64,000 nucleotides of DNA from Myxococcales bacterium (GTDB lineage: Bacteria > Myxococcota_A > Polyangia > Polyangiales > Polyangiaceae), in contig JAEUKE010000041.1 in the NCBI GenBank assembly GCA_016794345.1, forward strand, positions 42,718 to 106,717, given 5' to 3'. Position 1 is the stretch's first letter; each line of letters opens with the position of its first letter. The position numbers and the translations under genes are program-made. The notes under the pieces are model-generated. The model was given only the letters and a program-made list of their open reading frames with translations. It ran no database searches and was not told the origin of the DNA. This document shows positions 1-11,928 of this stretch, piece after piece.

Positions 1-709
1 CGATACCGAAGTAGACCGAGAGGCCCGGCGCGAGCACAGGCGTGCGGATCGCCGAGAAGGGCCCTGGTGACGAATAACAGGGCGTGAGCACATCGGAGCC
101 GCATCCGTAGCTCGCCCAGACGGCCGGCCATTGCGTTCCCGTCGACTCCACCAGCGCCAGGAGCACACCCCGCGGGTAGGCCCCTGCGTCGAATCGAAAG
201 ACCTGGGTCGTGGACCCCTGGACATTGCAGTCGTTGGGGAACGGCGGCTTGGATTGCGACGTCAGCGCCTGGGTCGTCGTCCCGAGCGGCAGCGCCGCGG
301 CTTTGAAACAGGTCCCGCCGGTGATCGCGCAGCCCACACACTCCGGATCGCCGGACTCGCAGGTCTCACCGGCCTGGAACACGCCGTCCCCGCAGGTGGC
401 CGCGTCGAACGCGCAGCCGGTACACCCGTCCGCCGCGGCGTTGTTCCCGTCTTCACATTGCTCCGCCGCCTGCACGACCCCGTCGCCGCAGGTGCTCGGC
501 TCGCCGCCTCCGCCGCCGTCCCCTCCGCCGCTCGAGGACGACGACGAGCCCGTCGTGCTCGTGGACGTCGTGGCGCCGCCGCTCCCCGCCGTCGTCGTCG
601 AAGCGCCCGCGCCCGTCCCGGCCGGCGCGGTCTCCGCGTCGGGCTCGCCCACGACGTCGACGAAACACGCGCCGAGGAGACGAGCGGCCAGGGCGATCGC
701 TGCGCGCAT
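1..709 (-). CDS. Cysteine-rich (DUF4215-type) surface lipoprotein, 3' end outside window
   Basis: The reading frame runs leftward from an ATG at 709 and is still open at base 1, so the C-terminus is missing. The first 15 residues form a short lipoprotein signal ending LLGAC. A Thr/Ser/Gly-rich linker of about 50 residues follows, then two cysteine-rich repeats of the CGDGVVQAAEQCEDGNN type (DUF4215, common in myxobacterial surface lipoproteins). The rest is a folded region with scattered cysteines that I do not recognise. I infer anchoring in the outer membrane or periplasm; the function is unknown. It is divergent from the PLP enzyme at 818, and the tandem palindromes at 756-787 lie between the two genes and could serve both. 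Confidence 0.8.
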   Translation of the reverse strand, partial: MRAAIALAARLLGACFVDVVGEPDAETAPAGTGAGASTTTAGSGGATTSTSTTGSSSSSSGGGDGGGGGEPSTCGDGVVQAAEQCEDGNNAAADGCTGCAFDAATCGDGVFQAGETCESGDPECVGCAITGGTCFKAAALPLGTTTQALTSQSKPPFPNDCNVQGSTTQVFRFDAGAYPRGVLLALVESTGTQWPAVWASYGCGSDVLTPCYSSPGPFSAIRTPVLAPGLSVYFGI

Positions 710-755
710 GGTCGTGAGGATATCCGGTCGGCCGAGAAGAAGCGCCCGCGAAAGT

Positions 756-800
756 TGGCACCCGGTGCCACTTGACACCGCGTGCCACATGGCCGATAGA
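756..800 (+). promoter_or_regulatory. Tandem operator palindromes overlapping a sigma-70-type promoter
   Basis: Two 15-bp palindromes are separated by CT: TGGCAC-CCG-GTGCCA at 756-770 (perfect) and TGACAC-CGC-GTGCCA at 773-787 (one mismatch). A perfect -35 TTGACA lies at 772-777, inside the second palindrome, with a weak -10 GATAGA at 795-800 after 17 bp. Transcription would start near 807, just ahead of the ATG at 818. The dyad size suits a TetR-family dimer pair, and a TetR gene is the second gene of the operon, so autoregulation is inferred. Confidence 0.55.
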
Positions 801-817
801 TGCTTCGAGGTCCGACC

Positions 818-2266
818 ATGCGAATTCCTGCTCGCGGCATCGAGAAATCCGAGCTGTTCTCCCGACTCGAGGCCGCCCGCCAACACGACTGGCCGTGGCG
901 CGAAGGAAAGCTCTTCGCCTACGTCTTCGAGGACGGGCCGGAGATCGAAGAGGTCGGGAAGAAGGCCTACATGGCCTACCTGACCGAAAACGGTCTCGAC
1001 CCGACGACGTTCCCGAGCCTCCTGCAGTTCGAGAACGACATCGTCGACATGGCGCGCCGCCACCTCGGGGGCGACGACCGCGTGGTCGGCAACTTCACGA
1101 GCGGCGGGACCGAGTCGATCATCCTCGCGGTCAAGACGGCCCGCGACTGGTTCCGCGCGAAACACCCCGGCGTCCGCCCCGAGATGCTCGTGCCGATCAC
1201 TGCGCACGCCGCCTTCCACAAGGCCGCCCACTACCTCGACGTGGACGCGATCATCACGGACGTCGACCCCACGTCCTTCCGCGCGGATCCCGCGTCGATG
1301 CGCGCGCACCTCTCGGATCGGACGATGCTCCTCGTGGCCTCCGCCTGCTCGTACGCCCATGGCGTGGTCGACCCGGTGCGGGAGATCGCGCAAATGGCGG
1401 CCGAGAAGGGGGCGCTTTGCCACGTGGACGGCTGCATGGGCGGCTTCTTGCTCCCCTACTTCCGGCGGTTGGGCGCCACCATTACCGACTTCGATTTCGC
1501 CGTGCCGGGCGTGACCAGCATGTCGATGGACCTGCACAAATATGGTCTTTGCCCGAAAGGCGCGAGCGTCGTTCTTTATCGCGACGAGTCCCTCCGCAAG
1601 CACCAGATCTACACGTGCTCGGAGTGGACCGGGTACACCATGATCAACAACACGATTCAGAGCTCCAAGTCGGGCGGCCCCCTCGCTGCCGCCTGGGCGG
1701 TGCTCCAGTTCGTCGGGGAGGCCGGGTACCAATCGATCGCGGAGCGCCTGCTGGACGCCAAGCGGCGGCTGCTCGCGGGCATTCGAGCGGTCCCCGGGCT
1801 CTCGGTGCTCGGCGAGCCGGAGATGAGCCTCGTCGGCTTCACCTCGGAGGAGGTCTCGGTTTTCGCCCTGGCGGACGAGCTGAAGAGCCGCGGCTGGCAC
1901 GTGCAGGCGCAGCTCGCCCATGGCCCCTCGCGGGAGAACCTCCACATGACCATCAACCCGGGGAACACCCGGTGGATCGACGACTTCGTGGCCGAGCTCC
2001 CGCGCGCCGTCGAGGCGGTGCGCGCCGCGGGTGGTGGTCCCAAGCCCCCGAAGGAGCTCGCCGCCCTGCTCGCCGCGCAGATCGAGTCGGACCCCACCGG
2101 CGAGGGCCTCGGCAACGTGGTGGAGAGCGTCGTCGGCTCGGGCGGCGGCGTCCCCGGGAAGATGGCGGAGGTGAACGCGCTCCTGAACGAGCTCCCCCGA
2201 AAGGTGCAGGAGAAGCTCCTCGTCGCGTTCGTCGGCAAGATGTTCACGCCCAAGGCCCAGGGGTGA
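818..2266 (+). CDS. PLP-dependent sphingosine-1-phosphate lyase-like decarboxylase-family enzyme
   Basis: The 482-residue product belongs to the group II PLP decarboxylase/aldolase fold. Visible hallmarks are the cofactor phosphate-binding NFTSGGTES (about 92-100), HVDG with the Asp that pairs with the pyridine nitrogen (D204), and the Schiff-base lysine in DLHKYG (K241), followed by CPKGASVVLYR. The surrounding sequence (WTGYTMINNTIQSSKSGG) matches the sphingosine-1-phosphate lyase branch better than glutamate decarboxylase. That branch cleaves phosphorylated long-chain bases to a fatty aldehyde and phosphoethanolamine. The N-terminal membrane anchor of the eukaryotic enzyme is absent, so it should be cytosolic. 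The ATG at 818 has GAGGT upstream; the in-frame ATG at 800 would overlap the -10. The stop overlaps the TetR start. Substrate is inferred. Confidence 0.85.
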   Translation: MRIPARGIEKSELFSRLEAARQHDWPWREGKLFAYVFEDGPEIEEVGKKAYMAYLTENGLDPTTFPSLLQFENDIVDMARRHLGGDDRVVGNFTSGGTESIILAVKTARDWFRAKHPGVRPEMLVPITAHAAFHKAAHYLDVDAIITDVDPTSFRADPASMRAHLSDRTMLLVASACSYAHGVVDPVREIAQMAAEKGALCHVDGCMGGFLLPYFRRLGATITDFDFAVPGVTSMSMDLHKYGLCPKGASVVLYRDESLRKHQIYTCSEWTGYTMINNTIQSSKSGGPLAAAWAVLQFVGEAGYQSIAERLLDAKRRLLAGIRAVPGLSVLGEPEMSLVGFTSEEVSVFALADELKSRGWHVQAQLAHGPSRENLHMTINPGNTRWIDDFVAELPRAVEAVRAAGGGPKPPKELAALLAAQIESDPTGEGLGNVVESVVGSGGGVPGKMAEVNALLNELPRKVQEKLLVAFVGKMFTPKAQG

Positions 2267-2922
2267 GCTCCGTCGTCGCGAGCCAGGCCGAGCGGGGCCA
2301 GAGCCCCGCTCGGCCGAAGCTCGGCCTCCGCGAGAAGAAGAAGCGCGCGGTCGAGGCGGAGCTCGGCAGGCTGGCGATGGAGCTCTTCGCAGCGCGCGGG
2401 TTCGACGCGGTGACGGTGGACTCGATCGCCGAGGCGGCGGGGGTGTCCCGGCGCACCTTCTTCCGGTATTTCCCCTCCAAGGAGGATGTGTTCTTTGCGC
2501 GTCGCCGCGATCAAATGGAGCGGCTCGCCGCGCTCGTCACCTCGCCGCGGCAAGGCGAGCCCGCCTTCGAGCGCGTGCGCCGCGCGTTGCTCGAGCTCGC
2601 CTCCGAGCACGTCGAGAACAGGGCGCTGATCCTGACGGAGCAGGCGATCCTGGCGCAGTGCCCGGCGCTCGTCGCCAGGGACCTGGAGTGGGATCGCCGC
2701 GCGGAGCGTGCCTTCGCCGAGGCGCTCGAGGCGGGCGCAGCGAGGGACGCCGCGAGCCAGCGCCGCGCCCGGGTGTGTGCGGGCGCGCTGGTCGGCGCCT
2801 TGCGGGTCGTCATCGAGGAATGGGTTCTGCGAGGCTGTCGCGGAGACCTCAGGCGCGCCGGGGAGGAGGCGCTCGACTGGCTCGCTCCGCTGGCGCCCGA
2901 CGCGGCTCGAGCAAGGGGCTGA
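2263..2922 (+). CDS. TetR-family transcriptional regulator
   Basis: The 219-residue protein starts with GTG at 2263, which overlaps the upstream TGA as GTGA and implies translational coupling. Residues about 22-70 are a classic TetR helix-turn-helix, with GFDAVTVDSIAEAAGVSRRTFFRYFPSKEDVF. The C-terminal ligand-binding half is alanine and arginine rich with no identifiable ligand. Because it is co-translated with the lyase-like enzyme and the promoter carries two TetR-sized palindromes, I infer it represses its own operon and responds to a substrate or product of that enzyme, such as a long-chain aldehyde or phosphorylated base. Confidence 0.88.
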   Translation: MSSVVASQAERGQSPARPKLGLREKKKRAVEAELGRLAMELFAARGFDAVTVDSIAEAAGVSRRTFFRYFPSKEDVFFARRRDQMERLAALVTSPRQGEPAFERVRRALLELASEHVENRALILTEQAILAQCPALVARDLEWDRRAERAFAEALEAGAARDAASQRRARVCAGALVGALRVVIEEWVLRGCRGDLRRAGEEALDWLAPLAPDAARARG

Positions 2923-2954
2923 GCGGCTTGCCAGCGAGGCCCAAGTCCCCGACC

Positions 2955-4043
2955 ATGGGCCTCGCCTTGCGATTGGGACCCAACCTCTCTCTTGTCCTCA
3001 CTCTCGTCGTGGGGTGTGGCGATCCCCCGGGCTCGGCGGGGGCGCCGGCTCCGCCGTCGAGCTCGAGCTCGGCGGGCAGCGCGACCGCCCCCTCGAGCAG
3101 CGCCGCGCTCCCGACCGCTACGGCCGTCGCCTCGGCGCCCCCTGCCCAGCCGAAGCTCCCCGTCGACGAGCCCGAGGCCAAGCGACTCGTGGCGGAGACC
3201 GCCTACGCGAAGCGAATCCTCGGGAAGAACCCAGACCATACCGTCATCCTCGATCCGCCGGCCAATCCACCTCCTACCTGGCACACGTTGCGAATCGCGC
3301 CGCCGCGTCCCGCCCAGGACGTCATCTACCCGGCGCTGCGGGTGAAGGCCGCGACGGGCGAGATCGAGGCCCAGTCGAGCTGCGAGGGCAAGACCTGGGT
3401 CCCGGTCGCCGTCGCCGACTTCGAAGAGCGCGCCCTCGACGCCCTCTTCGCGCTCCCGGAGATGCGCGGGCTCGACCGATACCTGCGCAAGGAGTCCGGC
3501 GGGACCGCGGTGATGACGGTGCGCATCGAGGAGTGCCCGAAGGACGACGTCGTCAGGCTCTACGTCGGGGAGCGGAACCCCACGCACACGGTGCGGACCT
3601 TCACCGTGATCGTGTCGGGGCCCCGCCTCGAGATCAGCGTCGCCGATCTGGGCGGCAACGTGCTTCCGTATGCGCGGTTCAAGCAGACCGAGAGCGCCAG
3701 GATGTACGCGGGTTATGGGCTCCCGGCCGACAAGGGCTCCGGACCGCTCGGCTATGGCGCCCCCGAAAAGGTGGTGCCGGTCGCCACGTTCCAGCACCCG
3801 ACCAAGGCCGCGCTCGACGGCGTCCTCGAGCTGGATCGCGTCGAATATTACGCGGACGGGTTCCCGGTCTTCGTCGGCGCGCGGGCCTCGACGGCCCTCC
3901 CCACGAACGACGAGATCGAGCGCGTGAAGAAGGCGAACTACGGCTTTCCCTTCGAGCTCGTGTGGGACGAGGGCCGGCGCCGCCTGAGGACCGACGGACA
4001 GAGCGTTTCGGTGTTCGAAGGCGGCGTCTGGAAGGCTCCGTGA
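2955..4043 (+). CDS. Uncharacterised lipoprotein, 362 aa
   Basis: The ATG at 2955 gives a signal peptide whose lipobox is LVVGC, followed by a Ser/Ala/Pro-rich linker to about residue 65. The rest is a mixed alpha/beta region with no family I recognise; a near-C-terminal segment reads KKANYGFPFELVWDEGRRR. It lies 32 bp after the TetR gene on the same strand and could be in the same transcript. It ends 1 bp before the convergent lactonase gene, leaving no room for a terminator between the two. Location is probably periplasmic, lipid anchored. Confidence 0.75.
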   Translation: MGLALRLGPNLSLVLTLVVGCGDPPGSAGAPAPPSSSSSAGSATAPSSSAALPTATAVASAPPAQPKLPVDEPEAKRLVAETAYAKRILGKNPDHTVILDPPANPPPTWHTLRIAPPRPAQDVIYPALRVKAATGEIEAQSSCEGKTWVPVAVADFEERALDALFALPEMRGLDRYLRKESGGTAVMTVRIEECPKDDVVRLYVGERNPTHTVRTFTVIVSGPRLEISVADLGGNVLPYARFKQTESARMYAGYGLPADKGSGPLGYGAPEKVVPVATFQHPTKAALDGVLELDRVEYYADGFPVFVGARASTALPTNDEIERVKKANYGFPFELVWDEGRRRLRTDGQSVSVFEGGVWKAP

Positions 4044-4044
4044 G

Positions 4045-5088
4045 CTACGGAAGACCCGGGACGTTGAGCACGACCCGATAGAGACCGGTGCGCGCCGTGA
4101 TGAAGAGCGTCTTTCTGTCCGCGCCACCGAAGGTGCAGTTGGCCGGCTGCTCCGGCACGGGGATGGTCCCCCAGGGCGTCCCGTCGTCACGGTAGACCTC
4201 GACCCCCGCGCCTGTCGTCAAATAGAGGTTCCCCGCGTCGTCCACCGCCATTCCGTCGGACGGGTCCGCGTCGATGAGCAGCGTGCGCGCGCCGGTCGAG
4301 CCGTCGGTCGCGACGTCATACGAATAGAGCCCCCCGTCTTGTGAGTCGCTCACGTAGAGCTTCGTCTCGTCGGGGGACAGCGCGATGCCGTTGGGCTGAC
4401 CATATTCGTCGCCGACCAGGTGCACCTCCCCGCTCGTGTCCACGCGGTACACGCCCTGCCACGGGATCTCTTGCTGCCCCATCAGGCCGTAGGTCGGATC
4501 CGTGAGGTAAGCCTGCCCGTCGCTGCGGACGATGACGTCGTTCGGCGAGTTGAAGCTCATCCCCATGTAGGCGTCGGCGACGGTCGTGGGAGCGGGCGCG
4601 CCGGCCGCGGGAGACCGGGAGACGCGCCGGCCGCTGTGCTCACACATGAAGATGTCGCCGTTCGGCGCGAGGCCGTTGCCGTTCGTGTTGGCGGACGGCT
4701 CGCGCCAGACGGAGATCGTGTCGCTCGACGGGTCTAGCTCGTGGATCCGGCTCTCGGGGATATCGCTGAACCGGAGCACGCCGAGCGCGGGCAGCCAGAC
4801 CGTCCCCTCGGTGAAGGAGAAGCCGCCCTGCACGAGCGCCACCGGCTCGATGCCGGCGATGGGGTCGACGCCCTCGTAGCTGCCGCCCATCCCACCTTGC
4901 CCGCCGCTGGTCGTGGAGCCGCTCGTCGCCTGCCCCGTGGTGGACGAGCCCGTGTTGCCCGAGCCCGACGAGGTGCTCGTCGTCGAGCCGGTCGCGTTCG
5001 AGCCGCCGGAGCCGGAGTCGTCTCCGCAGGCGGCACCGACGACTGCGAGCAGGGTCCCCAGCACGAATTTTCGTGACATCATCGTCAT
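4045..5088 (-). CDS. SMP-30/gluconolactonase-family lactonase, lipoprotein
   Basis: The product has a lipoprotein signal (lipobox VGAAC), a Ser/Thr/Gly linker, then a six-bladed SMP-30/LRE propeller. Metal-ligand positions of the family are present: Glu in FTEGTVW, Asn in FNSPNDV, Asn in QPNGIALSPDE and Asp in DPSDGMAVD. It should hydrolyse sugar or other lactones in the periplasm. ATG 5088 overlaps the upstream TGA as ATGA; ATGs at 5082 and 5079 follow in frame, and the AAGGGGA ribosome site fits 5082 best. It is last in the run that includes a PQQ sugar dehydrogenase, whose lactone product it could open (inference). Confidence 0.85.
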   Translation of the reverse strand: MTMMSRKFVLGTLLAVVGAACGDDSGSGGSNATGSTTSTSSGSGNTGSSTTGQATSGSTTSGGQGGMGGSYEGVDPIAGIEPVALVQGGFSFTEGTVWLPALGVLRFSDIPESRIHELDPSSDTISVWREPSANTNGNGLAPNGDIFMCEHSGRRVSRSPAAGAPAPTTVADAYMGMSFNSPNDVIVRSDGQAYLTDPTYGLMGQQEIPWQGVYRVDTSGEVHLVGDEYGQPNGIALSPDETKLYVSDSQDGGLYSYDVATDGSTGARTLLIDADPSDGMAVDDAGNLYLTTGAGVEVYRDDGTPWGTIPVPEQPANCTFGGADRKTLFITARTGLYRVVLNVPGLP

Positions 5089-5900
5089 TTCCCCTTGTAA
5101 GCGGGCTTCCGCTTCTCCATGAACGCCGCCATCGCTTCGCGAAGGTCTTCGCTGGCGAGGTGCGCGGCGTTCCAGACCGCCACGTACCGGAGGCCGGCCT
5201 CTTCTCCCCACCGGGTCGTGGCGCGCAGGACCTCCTTCGTGCCCTGGACGACGAGCGGGGCGTTCTCCGCGATCTCCGTGGCCATGGCCACGGCCGCCTC
5301 GATCGCGCCCTCATCCGTCGGGAGCACGTCGCCTACGAGCCCGATCGCCCTCGCGCGCTCGGCGTCGATGTCCTTGCCGGTGAAGGCCAGCTCGCGCAGG
5401 TGCCCGCGCCCGATGACGCCCTCGAGGCGCTGGAGCGAGCCCATGTCGGCGACGATGGCGATCTTCGTCTCGCGAAGCGAGAAGCGCGCCGAGCTCGCGG
5501 CGACGCGCACGTCACACGCCGCGATGAGGTCCAGCCCACCGCCGATGCACCAGCCGTGGACGGCCGCGATGAACGGCTTGTTGCTCTCCACGATGGCGTC
5601 GAAGCCGCGGCGCATCTCCCCGATCTTGCGGAACAGCGCGAGGCGATCGGCGGCGAGGCCGCCCGTGGTCAGCGCCGGCCCGAGCTCGGGCGCCATGCGC
5701 ATCAGGTCGAGCCCGGTGGAAAAATGCGGGCCCCTGGCCGCGACGACCACCGCGCGGACGGCTTCGTCGGCGTCGAGCGCGGCCACGACCCCAGGCAGCT
5801 CGGACCAGAACTCAGGGCCCATCGCGTTGCGGCGATCGGGGTTGGAGAGCCAGAGCACGGCCACGTGCTCGCGGCGTTCGATTTCGAAGGGCTTCACCAT
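5085..5900 (-). CDS. Crotonase-fold enoyl-CoA hydratase/isomerase, dienoyl-CoA isomerase type
   Basis: The 271-residue crotonase-family protein carries the oxyanion-hole segments HFSTGLDL and HGWCIGGGLDLIAACD. The segment RETKIAIVADMGSLQRL aligns with the delta3,5-delta2,4-dienoyl-CoA isomerase (ECH1) active site, where a Glu and an Asp eight residues apart do the proton transfers; both are present (E and D of ETKIAIVAD). That favours a dienoyl-CoA isomerase acting on unsaturated fatty acids in beta-oxidation over an ordinary hydratase. It starts 71 bp after the PQQ dehydrogenase stop and overlaps the lactonase start by 4 nt. Its metabolic link to the sugar genes is not obvious. Confidence 0.88.
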   Translation of the reverse strand: MVKPFEIERREHVAVLWLSNPDRRNAMGPEFWSELPGVVAALDADEAVRAVVVAARGPHFSTGLDLMRMAPELGPALTTGGLAADRLALFRKIGEMRRGFDAIVESNKPFIAAVHGWCIGGGLDLIAACDVRVAASSARFSLRETKIAIVADMGSLQRLEGVIGRGHLRELAFTGKDIDAERARAIGLVGDVLPTDEGAIEAAVAMATEIAENAPLVVQGTKEVLRATTRWGEEAGLRYVAVWNAAHLASEDLREAMAAFMEKRKPAYKGK

Positions 5901-5971
5901 CGGCGCGCATGGTACGCGAGGACGAGCCCGGCGTGACCTCCCGACGAGGGGAGCCGTGAGCGTGGAGATCG

Positions 5972-7138
5972 TTACCTCGTGCCCGCGATGCGGAGGATGC
6001 GATCTTTGTCGGCCCCGCAGGTGCCCCGCCCGTCGCAGTTGCTGGTGGTGACGTAGAGCTTGCCGTCGGGGCCCATCACGACGTCGCGGAGCCGGCCGCT
6101 CCCGGAGTCGCCGGCGAGGTAGACGGCGTGGTTGAGGATGCGAGCGCGAGCGTCGTTCGGGTCGAAGCGCACGACGTGGAGGTGCTCGCTCCGGAGCGTG
6201 GCCACCACGAGAGCGCCGCGCCAGCCGGGGATCGCGCTGCCCCGGTAGACCGCGGCGCCGCCGGGCGGCGCGGCCTCGCGCCAGACGAGAGACGGGGCGC
6301 GGGCGCCCGCGTAGGGATCGCAGCCGTGCACGCGCGGCCACCCGAGGTTCTCACCCGGGCGCGCGACGTTGACCTCGTCGTGGCCGCTCCAGCCGTTGAG
6401 CTCTCCGCTGGGACCGTGGTCGGTCACGACGAAGCTTCCGTCGTCGAGCCAGTCGAAGCCCTGCGAGTTGCGGACGCCGGTCACGTACGCGGGGCTGCCG
6501 GCGATCGGGTTGTCGGCGGGGACCTCGCCCTCCGGCGTGAGTCGAAGGATCTTGCCAGCGGGGTCCTTGGGATCCTGGGATCGCTCCGGCTCGCGCCCGT
6601 CCCCCGTGCCGACATACAGCATGCCGTCAGGTCCGAAGCGGATGCGTCCGCCGTCGTGGTATTGCGCCGCCGCGATCCCCGAGAAGACGACGCGGTCGAG
6701 CGACGCGGTCGAGAGGTCCTCCGAGAGACGCCAGCGTTCGATGCGGTTCTCCGCTCGACCTTCGCGCTCACCGGTCAGGTAGACGTAGAAAAACCGGTTG
6801 TCGGCGAACGCGGGGTGCAGCGCGATGCCGAGCAGCCCGCCCTCCGATCCGGCGCGGATGGCCGGCTGGGCGACCGGCGCGGAGACCTGGCCGTCAGCGC
6901 CGACGACGACGACGCGGCCCGGCCGCTCGGTCACCAAGAGCTCGCCGCCGGGGAGGAACGCGACGCCCCACGGGACCTCGAGCCCCTTGGCGACGACCTC
7001 GACCACGAGCTGCTCCTCCCCGGGCGGCCCGTAGCCTGCCTCGACGTAGGTGCAGGCGCCGGTCGCCTCGGACGCCGCGCCCGACGCGCCGCACCCGAGC
7101 ATCACGAGCGACAGGGCGACGATGGATCGGGACCCCAT
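5972..7138 (-). CDS. PQQ-dependent soluble aldose (glucose/sorbosone-type) dehydrogenase, lipoprotein
   Basis: The protein (388 aa) has a short signal with lipobox VMLGC and a six-bladed beta-propeller of the soluble quinoprotein glucose dehydrogenase family. Recognisable pieces are GLLGIALHPAFADNRFFYVY, YHDGGRIRFGPDGMLYVGTG with the likely catalytic His, and a C-terminal GPDGKLYVTTSNCDGRG. Family members use PQQ and calcium to oxidise aldoses to lactones in the periplasm. ATG 7138 puts the signal at the very N-terminus; ATG 7153 is an in-frame alternative, and neither has a good ribosome site. No PQQ biosynthesis gene is in the window. Confidence 0.85.
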   Translation of the reverse strand: MGSRSIVALSLVMLGCGASGAASEATGACTYVEAGYGPPGEEQLVVEVVAKGLEVPWGVAFLPGGELLVTERPGRVVVVGADGQVSAPVAQPAIRAGSEGGLLGIALHPAFADNRFFYVYLTGEREGRAENRIERWRLSEDLSTASLDRVVFSGIAAAQYHDGGRIRFGPDGMLYVGTGDGREPERSQDPKDPAGKILRLTPEGEVPADNPIAGSPAYVTGVRNSQGFDWLDDGSFVVTDHGPSGELNGWSGHDEVNVARPGENLGWPRVHGCDPYAGARAPSLVWREAAPPGGAAVYRGSAIPGWRGALVVATLRSEHLHVVRFDPNDARARILNHAVYLAGDSGSGRLRDVVMGPDGKLYVTTSNCDGRGTCGADKDRILRIAGTR

Positions 7139-7189
7139 CTCCGCAGCATGCAACGGTCGCGGCGCGGGCGCACCGGGATTTGCTTCGTG

Positions 7190-7557
7190 TCAGGTGGGGC
7201 GAATCGCCTCGAGCGCGCCGAGCTCGGCTTCGTCGAGGACACGGGAGCGCGTGAGGAAGCGGAGCCCACGAGGCGCCTCCACGGAGAACCCGGCACCGCG
7301 CCCCGCCACCACGTCGATGATGAGCTGGGTGTGTTTCCAGCGCTCGAACTGGTCGGCGCCCATGTAAAACGGGCAGCCCTCGATCTCGCCGAGGTAGACG
7401 TCGCGGGTGCCGAGCAAGAACTCGCCGCGCGGGTAACACATGGGCGCGCTGCCGTCGCAGCACCCGCCCGACTGGTGGAACATGAGCGGGCCGTGCTCCT
7501 CCCGCAGCGACCGGATGAGCTCGGCCGCCGCGGGAGTGAGCGTGACACGCGCCGGGG

Positions 7558-7561
<4 letters not shown>
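7190..7561 (-). CDS. DUF779 protein (acetaldehyde dehydrogenase-associated), CTG start
   Basis: The 123-residue DUF779 protein carries the family signature [17 protein letters not shown], a Cys-rich motif of unknown role. No ATG, GTG or TTG lies near the expected N-terminus. The family usually begins MTPARVT, and the codon in that place is CTG at 7561-7559, overlapping the aldehyde dehydrogenase TGA as CTGA with GGGG five bases upstream. I therefore propose a coupled CTG start. DUF779 genes are typically adjacent to NAD-dependent acetaldehyde dehydrogenases, exactly as here. It ends 51 bp before the PQQ dehydrogenase. Confidence 0.85.
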
Positions 7562-9078
<1,517 letters not shown>

Positions 9079-9118
9079 GTCTTCCTCCAGGGTTGTGAAT
9101 GACGCGCGGGCAGCCTTC

Positions 9119-9133
9119 GCAAGGCACGTTCCA
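9119..9133 (-). promoter_or_regulatory. Sigma-54 (-24/-12) promoter of the aldehyde dehydrogenase run
   Basis: On the minus strand the sequence TGGAACGTGCCTTGC reads from 9133 to 9119, matching the consensus TGGCAC-N5-TTGC with the invariant GG at -24 and GC at -12. The start of transcription would be near 9107, 29 bases before the ATG at 9078. About 80 bp upstream, ATCGAA-N9-TTCGAT at 9198-9218 is a possible activator binding dyad. The divergent gene encodes a sigma-54 activator, which supports the call. Confidence 0.7.
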
Positions 9134-9273
9134 GCCCGCAGCGAGTGGTTCTTCCCGGCGTTCGTGGGGCCACAACACGGCGCGTCATGTCCCGCGTATC
9201 GAAATGGAACGATTCGATCCGAGGCACCGGACACGCGTGGAGATGCCAGAGAGGTTGTGACACCCTATTCGGG

Positions 9274-11199
<1,926 letters not shown>

Positions 11200-11248
11200 T
11201 CGCGCCGGCCCTTCTCCTCCACCCGCCGCGAGCTGTAAGGTCGGCGCG

Positions 11249-11896
11249 ATGGCTTCCGTTGCCCCGCTCGACATGGCTCGCCCCTCGACTGTCGCGTTGA
11301 TGCTCGCCGCAGCGCTCTCCTCCGGATGCGCCGCTTACGTTCCGTTCACGCAGGAGCTCCGCAACGAGCAGAGGCTCACCGGCGAGGACCTACGAAACCT
11401 GCAGTTTTACAACTCTCACACGATCACGCTGCGACGTGAGCTCGCGCGCGGAGACAGGCAGGTGACGGGTGGGCACAAGCTCCTCGTCATCGCCGGCAAG
11501 CAGATCGAGGAGGTCGTCATCGAGCGACACACGCCGGGCGTCCTCATCGGCGCGAGCGCCTCCTCGCTCCAGGTGAGCTTCGAGGAGGGCACCTTCCTCG
11601 AGTTCGCCGTCCGCGGGCCCGAGCCGCTCCGCGACCCGCTCGTGCCGAGCGGCGGCTTCGCCGAGCCGCCCGACCCGTTCCCCGGCGACCGTCCGCCCGT
11701 GGTCGCCGCCGAGCCGACGGTGTTCCCCGGCTCGGGCAACTACTGGCTCTCGCCGTTCGACGGCGGACAGATCCAGTTCCAGGGCAAGGTCTACGACGCC
11801 TCGGGCGACACGTCGCTCGCGCACCTCGTCATCAGCACCGAGTCGCTGGAGAGCGTGGAGGAAGAGCGCACCGTCCTCAAGGGGCGGAAGCTGTAA
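11249..11896 (+). CDS. Uncharacterised lipoprotein, paralogue A of a tandem pair
   Basis: The 215-residue lipoprotein has a signal ending ALSSGC and then the block YVPFTQELRNEQRL, a region rich in charged beta-like segments (NLQFYNSHTITLRREL, GKQIEEVVIERHTPGVLIG) and a C-terminal VISTESLESVEEERTVLKG. TAAGGT precedes the ATG at a suitable distance. The next gene encodes a clear paralogue, roughly 70% identical over the central part by eye, so this is a tandem duplication. No family assignment could be made; the duplicate conservation argues for a real periplasmic or outer-membrane protein. Confidence 0.82.
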   Translation: MASVAPLDMARPSTVALMLAAALSSGCAAYVPFTQELRNEQRLTGEDLRNLQFYNSHTITLRRELARGDRQVTGGHKLLVIAGKQIEEVVIERHTPGVLIGASASSLQVSFEEGTFLEFAVRGPEPLRDPLVPSGGFAEPPDPFPGDRPPVVAAEPTVFPGSGNYWLSPFDGGQIQFQGKVYDASGDTSLAHLVISTESLESVEEERTVLKGRKL

Positions 11897-11928
11897 GCGC
11901 GGCGGGGGCCGATCGTTCTCTCGGCAAG

